Shown here piece after piece: positions 1-8,690 of a stretch of 15,557 bases of DNA (position 1 is the stretch's first letter; every line of letters begins with the position of its first letter). This stretch comes from JBBAGE01 sp041655055 (lineage in GTDB: Bacteria; Pseudomonadota; Alphaproteobacteria; Rhodobacterales; Rhodobacteraceae): positions 1-15,557 of the forward strand of contig JBBAGE010000040.1 of assembly GCA_041655055.1 (NCBI GenBank), written 5' to 3'. The notes below the pieces were generated by a model. That model saw only the letters and a list, made by a program, of their open reading frames with translations. It was not told the origin of the DNA and did no database searches. A program made the translations under genes and the position numbers.

Positions 1-2
1 GC

Positions 3-881
3 CGCCCGAATGAGGCCACTTTCGTGCGCCCCTACGGCGTTGTGGGCCAGGTCGAGCCAGTTTTCTGCAATATCCGCGATGACGAATCGGTGCGCGCCGC
101 GATGCTGGGCGCCGATGCGGTGATCAATTGCGTCGGCATCCTTGCCCCCCATGGCGCCAACAGCTTTGCGGCCGTTCACGATCAGGGTGCCGCCCGTATC
201 GCCCGCATCGCCGCGCAATCGGGGGTTGCCCGGCTGGTGCATCTATCCGCCATCGGTGCCGATGCCCAAAGCCCCAGCACCTATGCAAGCACCAAGGCCG
301 CGGGCGAAGCGGCGGTGATCGCAGCCTTTCCCGGCGCGGTGATTTTGCGCCCATCCATGATTTTCGGGCAAGAGGACGGGTTTTTCAACCGGCTGGCCGC
401 CATGCCCGGGCCGATCATGCCGATCGTGGGCGGAAAATCCCTGTTCCAGCCGGTCTATGTCGATGATGTCGCCCGCGCGGCGGAAATGGGCGCGATCGGC
501 ACGGCGGCGCCCGGGGTTTACGAATTGGGCGGGCCGGATGTGCGCAGCCTGCGCGCAATCACGCGTGATGTGCTGCACGAAACCCAGCGGCGCAAGCTGG
601 TGATCGATCTGCCGTTCTGGCTGGCCAATCTGGCGGCGTCGATACTGGGGTTGGGGCAGCGGCTGACATTCGGGCTGTGGCGCGCCGGGCTTACCCGCGA
701 TCAGATCCACAATCTGCGCCGCGATAATGTGGTATCGCCGGATGCGCGCGGATTTGCCGATCTGGGGATCGTGCCCACGCCCTATAATGTGGTAATTCCC
801 GATTACCTCTGGCCCCATCGGCGTTCGGGGCAATATGCCGCGATCAACGAATCAGCCAGCCGGCTGCGGCATCAGGAATAG
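3..881 (+). CDS. NDUFA9-like NAD(P)-binding protein, complex I-associated (5' partial)
   Basis: The reading frame is open from the window edge, and 292 residues are visible. It resembles the alphaproteobacterial 'complex I NDUFA9 subunit family' proteins, atypical extended short-chain dehydrogenases related to the accessory subunit of mitochondrial NADH dehydrogenase. Visible landmarks are RPYGVVGQVEPV near the start, the Rossmann strand GADAVINCVGIL, LVHLSAIGAD followed by a YASTK (YxxxK-type) segment, ILRPSMIFGQEDGFFNR, FQPVYVDDVARA, and a C-terminal part ending in a PDYLWPHRRSGQY segment. The N-terminal GxxGxxG nucleotide-binding loop should lie just upstream of the window. The 3' end overlaps the convergent uppP gene by 10 bp. 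Family assignment is good; the exact role is inferred, since bacterial members are little studied and could act on another NAD(P)-linked substrate or only as assembly factors. Confidence 0.8.
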   Translation, partial: RPNEATFVRPYGVVGQVEPVFCNIRDDESVRAAMLGADAVINCVGILAPHGANSFAAVHDQGAARIARIAAQSGVARLVHLSAIGADAQSPSTYASTKAAGEAAVIAAFPGAVILRPSMIFGQEDGFFNRLAAMPGPIMPIVGGKSLFQPVYVDDVARAAEMGAIGTAAPGVYELGGPDVRSLRAITRDVLHETQRRKLVIDLPFWLANLAASILGLGQRLTFGLWRAGLTRDQIHNLRRDNVVSPDARGFADLGIVPTPYNVVIPDYLWPHRRSGQYAAINESASRLRHQE

Positions 882-1675
882 GCCCAGATCAGCAGCCCGA
901 TGCCAAACACCACCCGGTAAATCACATAGGGGGTATAGCTGACGCTGCGCAGCAGCCGCATCATGATCCCCAGCGCCAGCAAGGCCGCGACAAAGGCAAA
1001 TCCTGCGGCGATCGCGCCATCACGCAGGGCCTGGGTATCGGCGGCGGCGGCGGCCTGTCCGCCCAGCAAAACCCCCGAGGCCATGATGATCGGGATCGAC
1101 ATCAGCATGGATATTTTCGCGGCATCGCGGCGTTCATACCCCATGGCGCGCGCGCCGGTGATGGTGATGCCCGCGCGCGATGTGCCGGGGATCAGCGCCA
1201 CCGCCTGCCACAGGCCCAAAATGATGGCATCGCGCATGTTCCAATCCTGCGCGCCCTTGGTCACCGGGCCGCGTTGATCCGCCCAGTAAAGCGCCAGCCC
1301 GAACAAAAGCATCGTCCAACCGATCAGCTTGACCGAGCGCATGGCATCCGACAGCCCTGTCAGGCTTAGCACCGCGCCGATGATCACCGCCGGAATCGTG
1401 GCGATGATCAGCAAAAACGCCAGCCGCGCCCCCGGTGTATCCACCCTGCCCCGCACCACCTGGGGCAAAGCGGCGATGGCGCCCGCGACATCGCGCCAGA
1501 AAAACACGATCACCGCGGCCAAAGTGCCGATATGCACCGCCACATCGATCACCTGCCCCTGATCCTGCATCCCCGTCAGCCCCGGCAACAAAATCAGATG
1601 CGCCGAGGATGACACCGGAATGAATTCGGTCAGCCCCTGAATCACGGCGACAAGAAAAAGATGGAAAAGGGTCAA
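872..1675 (-). CDS. uppP: Undecaprenyl-diphosphatase UppP (BacA)
   Basis: This integral membrane enzyme removes a phosphate from undecaprenyl diphosphate, regenerating the lipid carrier used for peptidoglycan and other envelope polymers; extra copies are known to give bacitracin resistance. The 267-residue product matches the family length. Near the N-terminus is the (E/Q)xxxE motif, Q13-G-L-T-E17, followed by FIPVSSSAH with H26. The second signature, PGTSRAGIT, lies at about 163-171 with R167. Several hydrophobic segments follow, and the C-terminus ends in a hydrophobic helix. I chose a TTG start at 1675 because AGGAGG sits 5 nt upstream and family proteins begin at this point (TLFHLFLVAVIQG). 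The frame stays open upstream to 1972, but that extension has no family similarity. The gene converges with the NDUFA9-like gene and diverges from gltD. Confidence 0.93.
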   Translation of the reverse strand: MTLFHLFLVAVIQGLTEFIPVSSSAHLILLPGLTGMQDQGQVIDVAVHIGTLAAVIVFFWRDVAGAIAALPQVVRGRVDTPGARLAFLLIIATIPAVIIGAVLSLTGLSDAMRSVKLIGWTMLLFGLALYWADQRGPVTKGAQDWNMRDAIILGLWQAVALIPGTSRAGITITGARAMGYERRDAAKISMLMSIPIIMASGVLLGGQAAAAADTQALRDGAIAAGFAFVAALLALGIMMRLLRSVSYTPYVIYRVVFGIGLLIWAYS

Positions 1676-1883
1676 TGGGGCCTCCTGTATCTGCAGGGTC
1701 AACCTAACCCTTTGGCGTGTAAGCGGAAGGGGAAAGTAACGGCAGTATGTGTTCCCCATTTTGGGCGGCTTTATGCATTTATTTTCACGTTTCGCGAAAA
1801 AAACTGCATATAGGGCAGCTATTCTTACTTTATTTTTCCGCAAAAACGCCGTAAACCGATTTTCTGATGTGAGAGAGGATGCG
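1676..1883. promoter_or_regulatory. Divergent uppP/gltD intergenic region with a TTTCGCGAAA palindrome
   Basis: This gap of about 208 bp separates two divergent genes and is visibly richer in A and T than its surroundings, so it must hold the promoters for uppP leftward and gltD-gltB rightward. A perfect 10-bp palindrome, TTTCGCGAAA, lies at 1790-1799, and a TATA-like stretch (CATATAGGG) follows at 1807-1815. I could not find a convincing -35/-10 pair, a sigma-54 promoter or a clear NtrC site. A GAGAGAGG purine run at 1871-1878 serves as the ribosome binding site for the gltD ATG at 1884. The frame upstream of 1884 is open to 1749 but reads through this AT-rich DNA and is not family-like, so I treat it as non-coding. 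Confidence 0.5.
1681..1686 (-). promoter_or_regulatory. Ribosome binding site of uppP that fixes a TTG start
   Basis: On the minus strand the sequence AGGAGG is followed by five bases (CCCCA) and then TTG at 1675-1673. This is a full-strength Shine-Dalgarno match at a usable distance, and it decides the start of uppP in the absence of a nearby in-frame ATG. Confidence 0.8.
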
Positions 1884-3274
1884 ATGGCCACACCGCCGAT
1901 GCTAAGATTCGTCACCGTTACGCGCGATATGCCGCAAAAACGTGCCCCATCGGCGCGGACCCAGGATTTCAATGAGATTTACGCCGAATTTGCCGCCGCA
2001 AAGGCCGCAGAACAGGCCAGCCGCTGCAGCCAATGCGGCGTGCCCTATTGTCAGACCCATTGCCCGCTGCACAATAATATCCCCGACTGGCTGCGTCTGA
2101 CTGCCCAAGGCCGCCTGCAAGAGGCCTATGAGCTAAGTCAGGCCACCAATAGTTTCCCCGAAATCTGTGGCCGGATCTGTCCGCAAGATCGCCTTTGCGA
2201 AGGCAGTTGCGTGATCGAACAATCCGGCCATGGCACGGTAACCATCGGCAGTATCGAAAAATATCTGACCGATCTGGCATGGGAACAGGGCTGGGTCGCC
2301 CCGATCCGCCCCGGCGCCCCGCGCGGGCAAAGCGCGGGCATTATCGGCGCAGGCCCCGGGGGCCTCGCGGCGGCGGATATTCTGTGCCGCGCGGGAATAA
2401 AGGTCACCATCTATGACCGACATGATCGCGCCGGCGGATTGCTGACCTATGGCATCCCGGGGTTCAAGCTGGAAAAACCTGCGGTGCTGCGCCGGGTCGA
2501 TCAGTTGCGCGATGCGGGGGTGGAATTCGTGCTGAATTGCGATATCGGCCGCGATATCAGCTTTGCCGAGCTGCGCGCCCGTCATGATACGGTGCTGATC
2601 GCCACCGGTGTCTATGCCGCGCGGGCGCTGGATGGCGCGCCAGAGACTATTATCCCCGCGTTAGACTATCTGATCACCGCTAACAGGATCGCATTTGGCG
2701 ATGCTGTGGCCCCGATCGATGCCGCGGGCAAACGTGTCGTGGTGATCGGCGGTGGCGATACCGCGATGGATTGTGTGCGCACCGCGATCCGGCAGGGGGC
2801 GGCCAGCGTCAAATGCCTTTATCGTCGTGACCGCGCCAATATGCCCGGATCGCAGCGCGAAGTCGCCAATGCCGAGGAAGAAGGCGCCCAGTTCATCTGG
2901 CTTGCCGCGCCCGCCGGGATTTCCGCCGCTGGCGTGACGGTCCAGCCGATGCGGCTGGGCGGGGCGGACACCACCGGGCGGCGCGCGCCGGAACCTGATG
3001 GCGCGCCTATCACGAGCCCGCGGATATGGTGATCGCCGCGCTTGGTTTTGATGCCGAAAACCTGCCCGCCCGCTGGGATACGCCCGATCTGACCACCACG
3101 CGCTGGGGCACGATCCGCACCGATGCGCGCCATGCCACCGCCCTGCCCGGCGTATATGCCTGTGGCGATATCGCGCGCGGCGCAAGCCTTGTGGTCTGGG
3201 CGATCCGCGACGGGCGCGAAGCGGCGCAGACCATGCTGGATCACATGGCGCAGACCGCGATTGCCGCTGAATAG
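1884..3274 (+). pseudogene. gltD: Glutamate synthase small subunit, frameshifted
   Basis: GltD oxidises NADPH and passes electrons through FAD and iron-sulfur clusters to GltB, where glutamate is made from glutamine and 2-oxoglutarate. The N-terminus carries two cysteine groups, C48-x2-C51-x4-C56-x3-C60 and C95/C99/C105/C109. The FAD loop GAGPGG lies at 155-160 and the NADPH loop VVVIGGGDTAMDC at about 285-297. The frame then hits a stop at 3030-3032 after 382 codons. The rest of the protein continues in the -1 frame from about 3008 (YHEPADMVIAALGF) to 3274, including the C-terminal FAD motif CGDIARGASLVVWAI. One extra base between 3007 and 3008 would rejoin the halves into about 463 residues, close to family length. 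The start at 1884 follows a GAGAGAGG ribosome site. Intact gltB lies 32 bp downstream. The lesion could be a sequencing error, a fresh mutation or, less likely, recoding. Confidence 0.88.
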
Positions 3275-3306
3275 ATACTGAAACAGACCCTGTTCAAGAG
3301 AATCCG

Positions 3307-6300
3307 ATGACCAAATATGATGCAAACTGGGCCCGGGCCGAGGCCGCCAAACGCGAATGGATGGCCGAAAACGGGCTGTTTCGGCACGAACACGAACATT
3401 CATCCTGCGGCGTCGGGCTGGTGGTATCGATCACGGGCCAGGCCAGCCGGCAGGTGGTGCAGCATGGCATTGATGCGCTCAAGGCCGTTTGGCACCGGGG
3501 CGCGGTCGATGCCGATGGCAAAACCGGCGACGGCGCCGGCATCCATGTGCAAATCCCCGTGCCGTTTTTCTATAGCCAGGTCGAACGCACCGGCCACAAA
3601 CCCCGGATGAATGAATTGCTGGCCGTGGGGCAGATTTTCCTGCCGCGCAGCGATCTGGGCGCGCAGGAAACCTGCCGCACCATTGTCGAAACCGAAGTTC
3701 TGCGCATGGGGTATTACATTTATGGCTGGCGGCATGTGCCGGTGAATACCGATGTGCTGGGCGACAAGGCCAATGCCACCCGCCCCGAAATCGAACAGAT
3801 CCTGATTTCCAACGCCCCCGGCGATGATCACGAAACATTCGAACGCAAGCTTTATGTCATCCGCCGCCGGATCGAAAAGGCCGCAACCAGCGCCGGGGTG
3901 CAGGGGCTGTATATCTGTTCGCTGTCGTGCCGTTCGATCATTTACAAGGGGATGATGCTGGCCGAACAGGTGGCGGAATTTTACCCCGATCTGCTGGATC
4001 CGCGGTTCGAATCGGCCTTTGCGATCTATCATCAACGCTATTCCACCAATACTTTCCCGCAATGGTGGCTGGCGCAACCCTTTCGGATGCTGGCGCATAA
4101 TGGCGAAATCAACACGCTGCGCGGGAACCTTAACTGGTTGAAAAGCCATGAAGTCCGCATGGCGTCCCACGCGTTCGGCGATCTGGCCGAGGATATAAAA
4201 CCCATCGTCCCGCAGGGATCATCCGACAGCGCCGCGCTTGATGCGGTGTTCGAGGTGATGGTGCGCGCCGGGCGCAATGCGCCGATGGCCAAAACCATGC
4301 TGGTGCCCGAGGCCTGGTCGAAAATGGACGCGATGCCCCAAGCCTGGCAGGATATGTATGCCTATTGTAACGCCGTGATGGAGCCATGGGACGGCCCCGC
4401 CGCCCTTGCCATGACCGATGGGCGCTGGGTCTGCGGGGGGCTGGATCGCAACGGGCTGCGGCCGATGCGTTATATCGTGACGGCGGATGGCCTGCTGATT
4501 GCGGGGTCGGAAACCGGGATGATCCCGGTCGATGAACAAAACATCCGCGAAAAAGGCGCGCTTGGCCCCGGGCAGATGATCGCCGTCGATATGATTGAGG
4601 GCGCGCTTTACCATGATGGCGCGATCAAGGATCGTCTGGCACAGGCCCAGCCCTTTGGCGAATGGGTCGAACGGGCCGTTGACCTTAGCCCCGCGCTGGA
4701 TGCCCTGCCCGAAGTGGCGCTGTTCACCGGCGCCGATCTGCGCAAACGCCAGATTGCCGCCGGCTATTCGGTCGAGGAGCTGGAACATGTGCTGGCCCCG
4801 ATGGCCGAAGAAGGCAAAGAGATGATCGCCTCGATGGGCGATGATACGCCGCTTGCGGTGCTGTCGGCGCAATATCGCCCGCTGAGCCATTTTTTCCGCC
4901 AGAATTTCAGCCAGGTCACCAATCCACCGATCGACAGCCTGCGCGAATCCCGGGTGATGAGCCTGCGCACCCGGTTCGGCAATCTGAAAAACGTGCTGGA
5001 TGAAAACGCGAGCCAGACGGAAATTCTGGTGCTGGAAAGCCCGTTCATCGCCAATGCCGAATTTGACGAAATGATCCGCCAATTCGGCGATCAGGCCGCG
5101 TTTATCGATTGCACCTTTGGCCCCGAAGGGCTGGGGCCCGCCCTTGCACGTATCCGCAATGATGCCGAAGATGCCGTGCGTTCGGGCGCCGCGCATCTGG
5201 TGCTGAGCGATCAGCATCAATCGCAAACGCGCGTGGCCATGCCGATGATCCTTGCCACCAGTGCCGTGCATAGCTGGCTGACGCGCAAGGGGCTGCGCAC
5301 CTTTTGTTCGATCAACCTGCGCAGTGCCGAATGTATTGATCCGCATTATTTCGCCGTTCTGATCGGCTGCGGGGCGACGACCGTGAACCCCTATCTGGCG
5401 CAGGATTCCATTGCCGAGCGGATCGAACGCGGGCTGATCGAGGGCAGCCTGCTTGAGGCCGTGCGCCGTTACCGCGCCGCGATTGACGCGGGCTTGCTGA
5501 AAATCATGTCCAAGATGGGGATTTCGGTTCTGTCATCCTATCGCGGCGGGCTGAATTTCGAAGCCGTGGGCCTGTCGCGGGCGATGGTGGCCGAATATTT
5601 CCCCGGTATGCATAGCCGCATTTCCGGCATCGGCATCAGCGGGATTCAAACGAAACTGGTCGAAGTGCACGCCGCCGGGTGGAAACAATCCGCGGGCGTG
5701 CTGCCCATCGGCGGTTTCTATAAAACCCGCCATAACAGCGAACGCCACGCATGGCAGGCGGGCAATATGCACCTGCTGCAAAGCGCCTGTGCGCAGGGGT
5801 CTTATCCGCTTTGGTCGCGCTATGCGCAGGCGATGCAGGCCAATCCGCCGATCCATCTGCGCGATCTGCTGGTGATCAAGCCGCTGGGCCAGCCGGTCCC
5901 GATCGAGGATGTCGAATCCATCACCGCCATTCGCAAACGTTTCGTAACCCCGGGCATGAGCCTTGGCGCCCTGTCGCCCGAGGCGCACAAGGCCCTGAAT
6001 GTCGCGATGAACCGGATCGGCGCGAAATCCGACAGCGGCGAAGGCGGCGAAGACCCCGCGCATTTCCAGCCCGAATCCAATGGCGACAACCCGTCGGCAA
6101 AAATCAAACAGGTCGCATCGGGGCGTTTCGGTGTGACGGCGGAATATCTCAACCAATGCGAGGAATTGGAAATCAAGGTCGCCCAAGGCGCCAAACCCGG
6201 CGAAGGCGGCCAGTTGCCCGGGATCAAGGTGACCGAATTGATCGCCCGGCTGCGCCATGCAACCACCGGCGTGACGCTGATTTCCCCGCCGCCGCATCAC

Positions 6301-7833
6301 GATATCTATAGTATCGAGGATCTGGCCCAGCTTATTTACGACCTGAAACAGATCAACCCGCGCGCCAAGGTCACGGTGAAACTGGTCGCGCAATCGGGTG
6401 TCGGCACCATCGCCGCCGGTGTGGCCAAGGCCAAGGCCGATATCATCCTGATTTCCGGCCATAACGGCGGCACCGGGGCCAGCCCCGGCACCTCGATCAA
6501 ATTCGCGGGGCTGCCGTGGGAAATGGGCCTGTCCGAGGCGCATCAGGTGCTGGCGATGAACCATCTGCGCGACCGGGTGACATTGCGCACCGATGGCGGG
6601 CTGCGCACCGGGCGCGATATCGTGATCGCCGCGATGCTGGGGGCCGAGGAATTTGGCATCGGCACCGCCGCGCTGATCGCCATGGGCTGCATCATGGTGC
6701 GCCAATGCCAAAGCAATACCTGCCCCGTCGGCGTCTGCACGCAAGACGAAGCGCTGCGGGCCAAATTCACCGGATCGGCGGACAAGGTGGTGAACCTGAT
6801 CAGCTTTTACGCGCAGGAAGTGCGTGAAATTCTGGCCGGCATCGGCGCGCGGTCACTGGCCGAGGTGATCGGGCGTGCCGATCTGTTGGCGCAGGTCAGC
6901 CGCGGGGCGTCGCATCTCGATGATCTCGATCTCAACCCGCTGCTGATTACCGTGGATGGCGGCGCACGCCTTGCGCTTGATCGCAACCGGCTGCGCAATG
7001 ATGTGCCCGATACGCTCGATGCCCAGATCGTCGCCGATGCCGAACGTTTCCTGCAAGATGGCGAAAAAATGCAGCTTGCCTACGGCGTGCGCAACACCCA
7101 GCGCACCATCGGCACCCGAATTTCCAGCCATATCACCCGCCGTTTCGGGATGCGCAATGCGCTGCAGCCCGATCATCTGACGGTCAAACTGACCGGATCG
7201 GCGGGGCAATCGCTGGGGGCGTTTGCTGTGCCGGGGCTGATGCTTGATCTGGTGGGCGATGCGAATGATTACGTCGGCAAGGGGCTGTCAGGCGGGGTGA
7301 TCGTGGTGCGCCCGCCCGCCGATAGTGCGCTGGTGGCGGCTGATAATGCGATCATCGGCAATACCGTGCTTTATGGTGCGACCGATGGCTATCTGTTTGC
7401 CGCAGGCCGCGCGGGCGAGCGTTTCGCCGTGCGCAATTCCGGCGCGAAAGTGGTGGTCGAGGGCTGCGGCAGCAATGGCTGCGAATATATGACCGGCGGC
7501 ATGGCGGTGATTTTGGGCGATATCGGCGCGAATTTCGGCGCGGGCATGTCGGGGGGGATGGCGTATCTCTATGATCCCGCCGGGCGTGCCAGCGATCAGA
7601 TCAATATGGACACGCTGATCACCAACCCGCTTGGCGCCGGGCATTGGCATGATGCGCTGCATGAACTGATCACCCGGCATGTGGCCCTGACCGGCAGCGC
7701 CCGGGGCGCGGATATCTTGCACAATTGGCAGACCGCGCGGCATGATTTCATTCAGATCTGCCCGCGCGAAATGCTGGCCCGCCTGCCCTATCCGCTGGCC
7801 GATGCCGCGCCCGTGCTATCGGCGGCGCAATAG
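3307..7833 (+). CDS. gltB: Glutamate synthase (NADPH) large subunit
   Basis: GltB hydrolyses glutamine, channels the ammonia through the protein, and adds it to 2-oxoglutarate to give glutamate using electrons from GltD. The 1508-residue length is normal. The class II amidotransferase domain starts after a propeptide of about 33 residues; C34 in HSSCGVG is the expected N-terminal nucleophile once processed. RYSTNTFPQWW begins at R244 and includes glutaminase-site residues. The central domain is followed by the FMN-binding synthase barrel (MSLGALSPEAHKAL from about 884, SGHNGGTGASP near 1051). The [3Fe-4S] ligands are C1128, C1134 and C1139. The GXGXG beta-helix spans roughly 1270-1455. An AAGAG element lies 6 nt before the ATG. 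The gene is co-directional with gltD and probably in one operon with it. No damage is visible. Confidence 0.97.
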   Translation: MTKYDANWARAEAAKREWMAENGLFRHEHEHSSCGVGLVVSITGQASRQVVQHGIDALKAVWHRGAVDADGKTGDGAGIHVQIPVPFFYSQVERTGHKPRMNELLAVGQIFLPRSDLGAQETCRTIVETEVLRMGYYIYGWRHVPVNTDVLGDKANATRPEIEQILISNAPGDDHETFERKLYVIRRRIEKAATSAGVQGLYICSLSCRSIIYKGMMLAEQVAEFYPDLLDPRFESAFAIYHQRYSTNTFPQWWLAQPFRMLAHNGEINTLRGNLNWLKSHEVRMASHAFGDLAEDIKPIVPQGSSDSAALDAVFEVMVRAGRNAPMAKTMLVPEAWSKMDAMPQAWQDMYAYCNAVMEPWDGPAALAMTDGRWVCGGLDRNGLRPMRYIVTADGLLIAGSETGMIPVDEQNIREKGALGPGQMIAVDMIEGALYHDGAIKDRLAQAQPFGEWVERAVDLSPALDALPEVALFTGADLRKRQIAAGYSVEELEHVLAPMAEEGKEMIASMGDDTPLAVLSAQYRPLSHFFRQNFSQVTNPPIDSLRESRVMSLRTRFGNLKNVLDENASQTEILVLESPFIANAEFDEMIRQFGDQAAFIDCTFGPEGLGPALARIRNDAEDAVRSGAAHLVLSDQHQSQTRVAMPMILATSAVHSWLTRKGLRTFCSINLRSAECIDPHYFAVLIGCGATTVNPYLAQDSIAERIERGLIEGSLLEAVRRYRAAIDAGLLKIMSKMGISVLSSYRGGLNFEAVGLSRAMVAEYFPGMHSRISGIGISGIQTKLVEVHAAGWKQSAGVLPIGGFYKTRHNSERHAWQAGNMHLLQSACAQGSYPLWSRYAQAMQANPPIHLRDLLVIKPLGQPVPIEDVESITAIRKRFVTPGMSLGALSPEAHKALNVAMNRIGAKSDSGEGGEDPAHFQPESNGDNPSAKIKQVASGRFGVTAEYLNQCEELEIKVAQGAKPGEGGQLPGIKVTELIARLRHATTGVTLISPPPHHDIYSIEDLAQLIYDLKQINPRAKVTVKLVAQSGVGTIAAGVAKAKADIILISGHNGGTGASPGTSIKFAGLPWEMGLSEAHQVLAMNHLRDRVTLRTDGGLRTGRDIVIAAMLGAEEFGIGTAALIAMGCIMVRQCQSNTCPVGVCTQDEALRAKFTGSADKVVNLISFYAQEVREILAGIGARSLAEVIGRADLLAQVSRGASHLDDLDLNPLLITVDGGARLALDRNRLRNDVPDTLDAQIVADAERFLQDGEKMQLAYGVRNTQRTIGTRISSHITRRFGMRNALQPDHLTVKLTGSAGQSLGAFAVPGLMLDLVGDANDYVGKGLSGGVIVVRPPADSALVAADNAIIGNTVLYGATDGYLFAAGRAGERFAVRNSGAKVVVEGCGSNGCEYMTGGMAVILGDIGANFGAGMSGGMAYLYDPAGRASDQINMDTLITNPLGAGHWHDALHELITRHVALTGSARGADILHNWQTARHDFIQICPREMLARLPYPLADAAPVLSAAQ

Positions 7834-7881
7834 CGCGATGGCGCTTGACCATCTGCTGCGCTTCATGGTCAACCTGCCGCC

Positions 7882-8595
7882 ATGGCCAAAAAGACCCGCA
7901 AGACACCCGCCGCCAAGGCACCTGCGCCCCTGCGCAAACGGCTGCGCCGGCTGGCGCTGCGTGCGGTTGCGGGGCTGGGTGTGCTGGTGCTGGCGCTGGT
8001 GGTGCTGTTTGCCGTGATCAACCCGCGTATGACGTTTTATATGTGGCAGGAATCGCGATATTTGGGCGAAATTGATCATGAATGGATTGATTTCAAAGAT
8101 ATCGCCCCGGTGATGGCGCGCTCTGTCGTCGCGGCCGAGGATGCGAATTTCTGCCACCATTGGGGCTTTGACATGGATGCGATCCGCACCGCGCTGGATC
8201 AGGGCAGCCGGCGCGGGGCCTCCACCCTGTCGCAGCAGACGGTGAAAAACGTCTATCTCTGGCATGGGCGAAGCTGGCCGCGCAAAGCGGCCGAGGCGCT
8301 GATCACCCCCGTCGTCGAAACGATCTGGAGCAAGCGGCGCATTCTGGAGGTTTATCTGAACATCGCGGAATTTGACGAAGGCGTGTTTGGCGTGGGCGCC
8401 GCCGCGCGGCACTATTTCGGCACGACCCCCGATGCGCTGAGCGCGCGCCAAGCCGCGCTTCTGGCCGCCGTTCTGCCCAACCCCAAGGGCCGCAGCGCCG
8501 CGCGCCCCGATGATTTCACCGCCCGGCGCGCCACAAGCATTATTGACGGCGCGGCCACCATTCTTGCCGATGGGCGCGCCGCCTGTTTTGGCTAG
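7882..8595 (+). CDS. mtgA: Monofunctional biosynthetic peptidoglycan transglycosylase
   Basis: MtgA is a membrane-anchored GT51 enzyme that polymerises lipid II into glycan strands on the periplasmic side. The 237-residue product has a basic N-terminus (about 1-27), a single hydrophobic anchor at about 28-46, and then the glycosyltransferase domain. The catalytic motif is AAEDANFCHHWGFD with E86. The second motif is GASTLSQQTVKN at about 112-123, the third KRRILEVYLNIAEF at 151-164, and RQAALLAAVLPNP lies at 189-201. There is no transpeptidase domain, which separates it from bifunctional penicillin-binding proteins. It starts 48 bp after gltB in the same direction and may be read from the same transcript, although no clear Shine-Dalgarno sequence precedes the ATG. 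Substrate lipid II is carried on the undecaprenyl lipid recycled by UppP, encoded nearby. Confidence 0.93.
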   Translation: MAKKTRKTPAAKAPAPLRKRLRRLALRAVAGLGVLVLALVVLFAVINPRMTFYMWQESRYLGEIDHEWIDFKDIAPVMARSVVAAEDANFCHHWGFDMDAIRTALDQGSRRGASTLSQQTVKNVYLWHGRSWPRKAAEALITPVVETIWSKRRILEVYLNIAEFDEGVFGVGAAARHYFGTTPDALSARQAALLAAVLPNPKGRSAARPDDFTARRATSIIDGAATILADGRAACFG

Positions 8596-8690
8596 CGGGC
8601 CGGCCTTTATCTGCCGGTTGGGGGAAAGACGGTTGAAAACCCGCCCCGAACCCGGCAAGACAGTCATAACCCCTGCATTTGAGTAGCCTT

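Noticed and set aside
1749..1883. N-terminal extension of gltD by 45 codons
   Set aside because: The extension runs through the AT-rich promoter gap and has no GltD-like sequence. The ATG at 1884 has a ribosome site and the family-like N-terminus.
3000..3032. Programmed -1 frameshift in gltD
   Set aside because: There is no X-XXY-YYZ slippery heptamer and no obvious downstream hairpin or internal Shine-Dalgarno sequence. Recoding in gltD is not known to me, so simple base loss or read error is preferred.
4219..5346. Antisense open frame of 375 codons inside gltB
   Set aside because: It has the same cause as the other antisense frames: composition shadow of a well-supported gene, with no ribosome site or motif.
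5533..6744. Long antisense open frame of 403 codons inside gltB
   Set aside because: High GC sequence with strong codon bias leaves long frames open on the opposite strand. The translation has no recognisable domain, and gltB is fully supported over the same DNA.
8600..8617. Small inverted repeat CCGGC-N8-GCCGG after mtgA as terminator
   Set aside because: The stem is only 5 bp and there is no T run after it; repeats of this size are expected by chance in GC-rich DNA.
8679..8690. TTG start for the GST gene, four codons upstream
   Set aside because: No better ribosome site exists there, and related proteins begin at the ATG at 8691.
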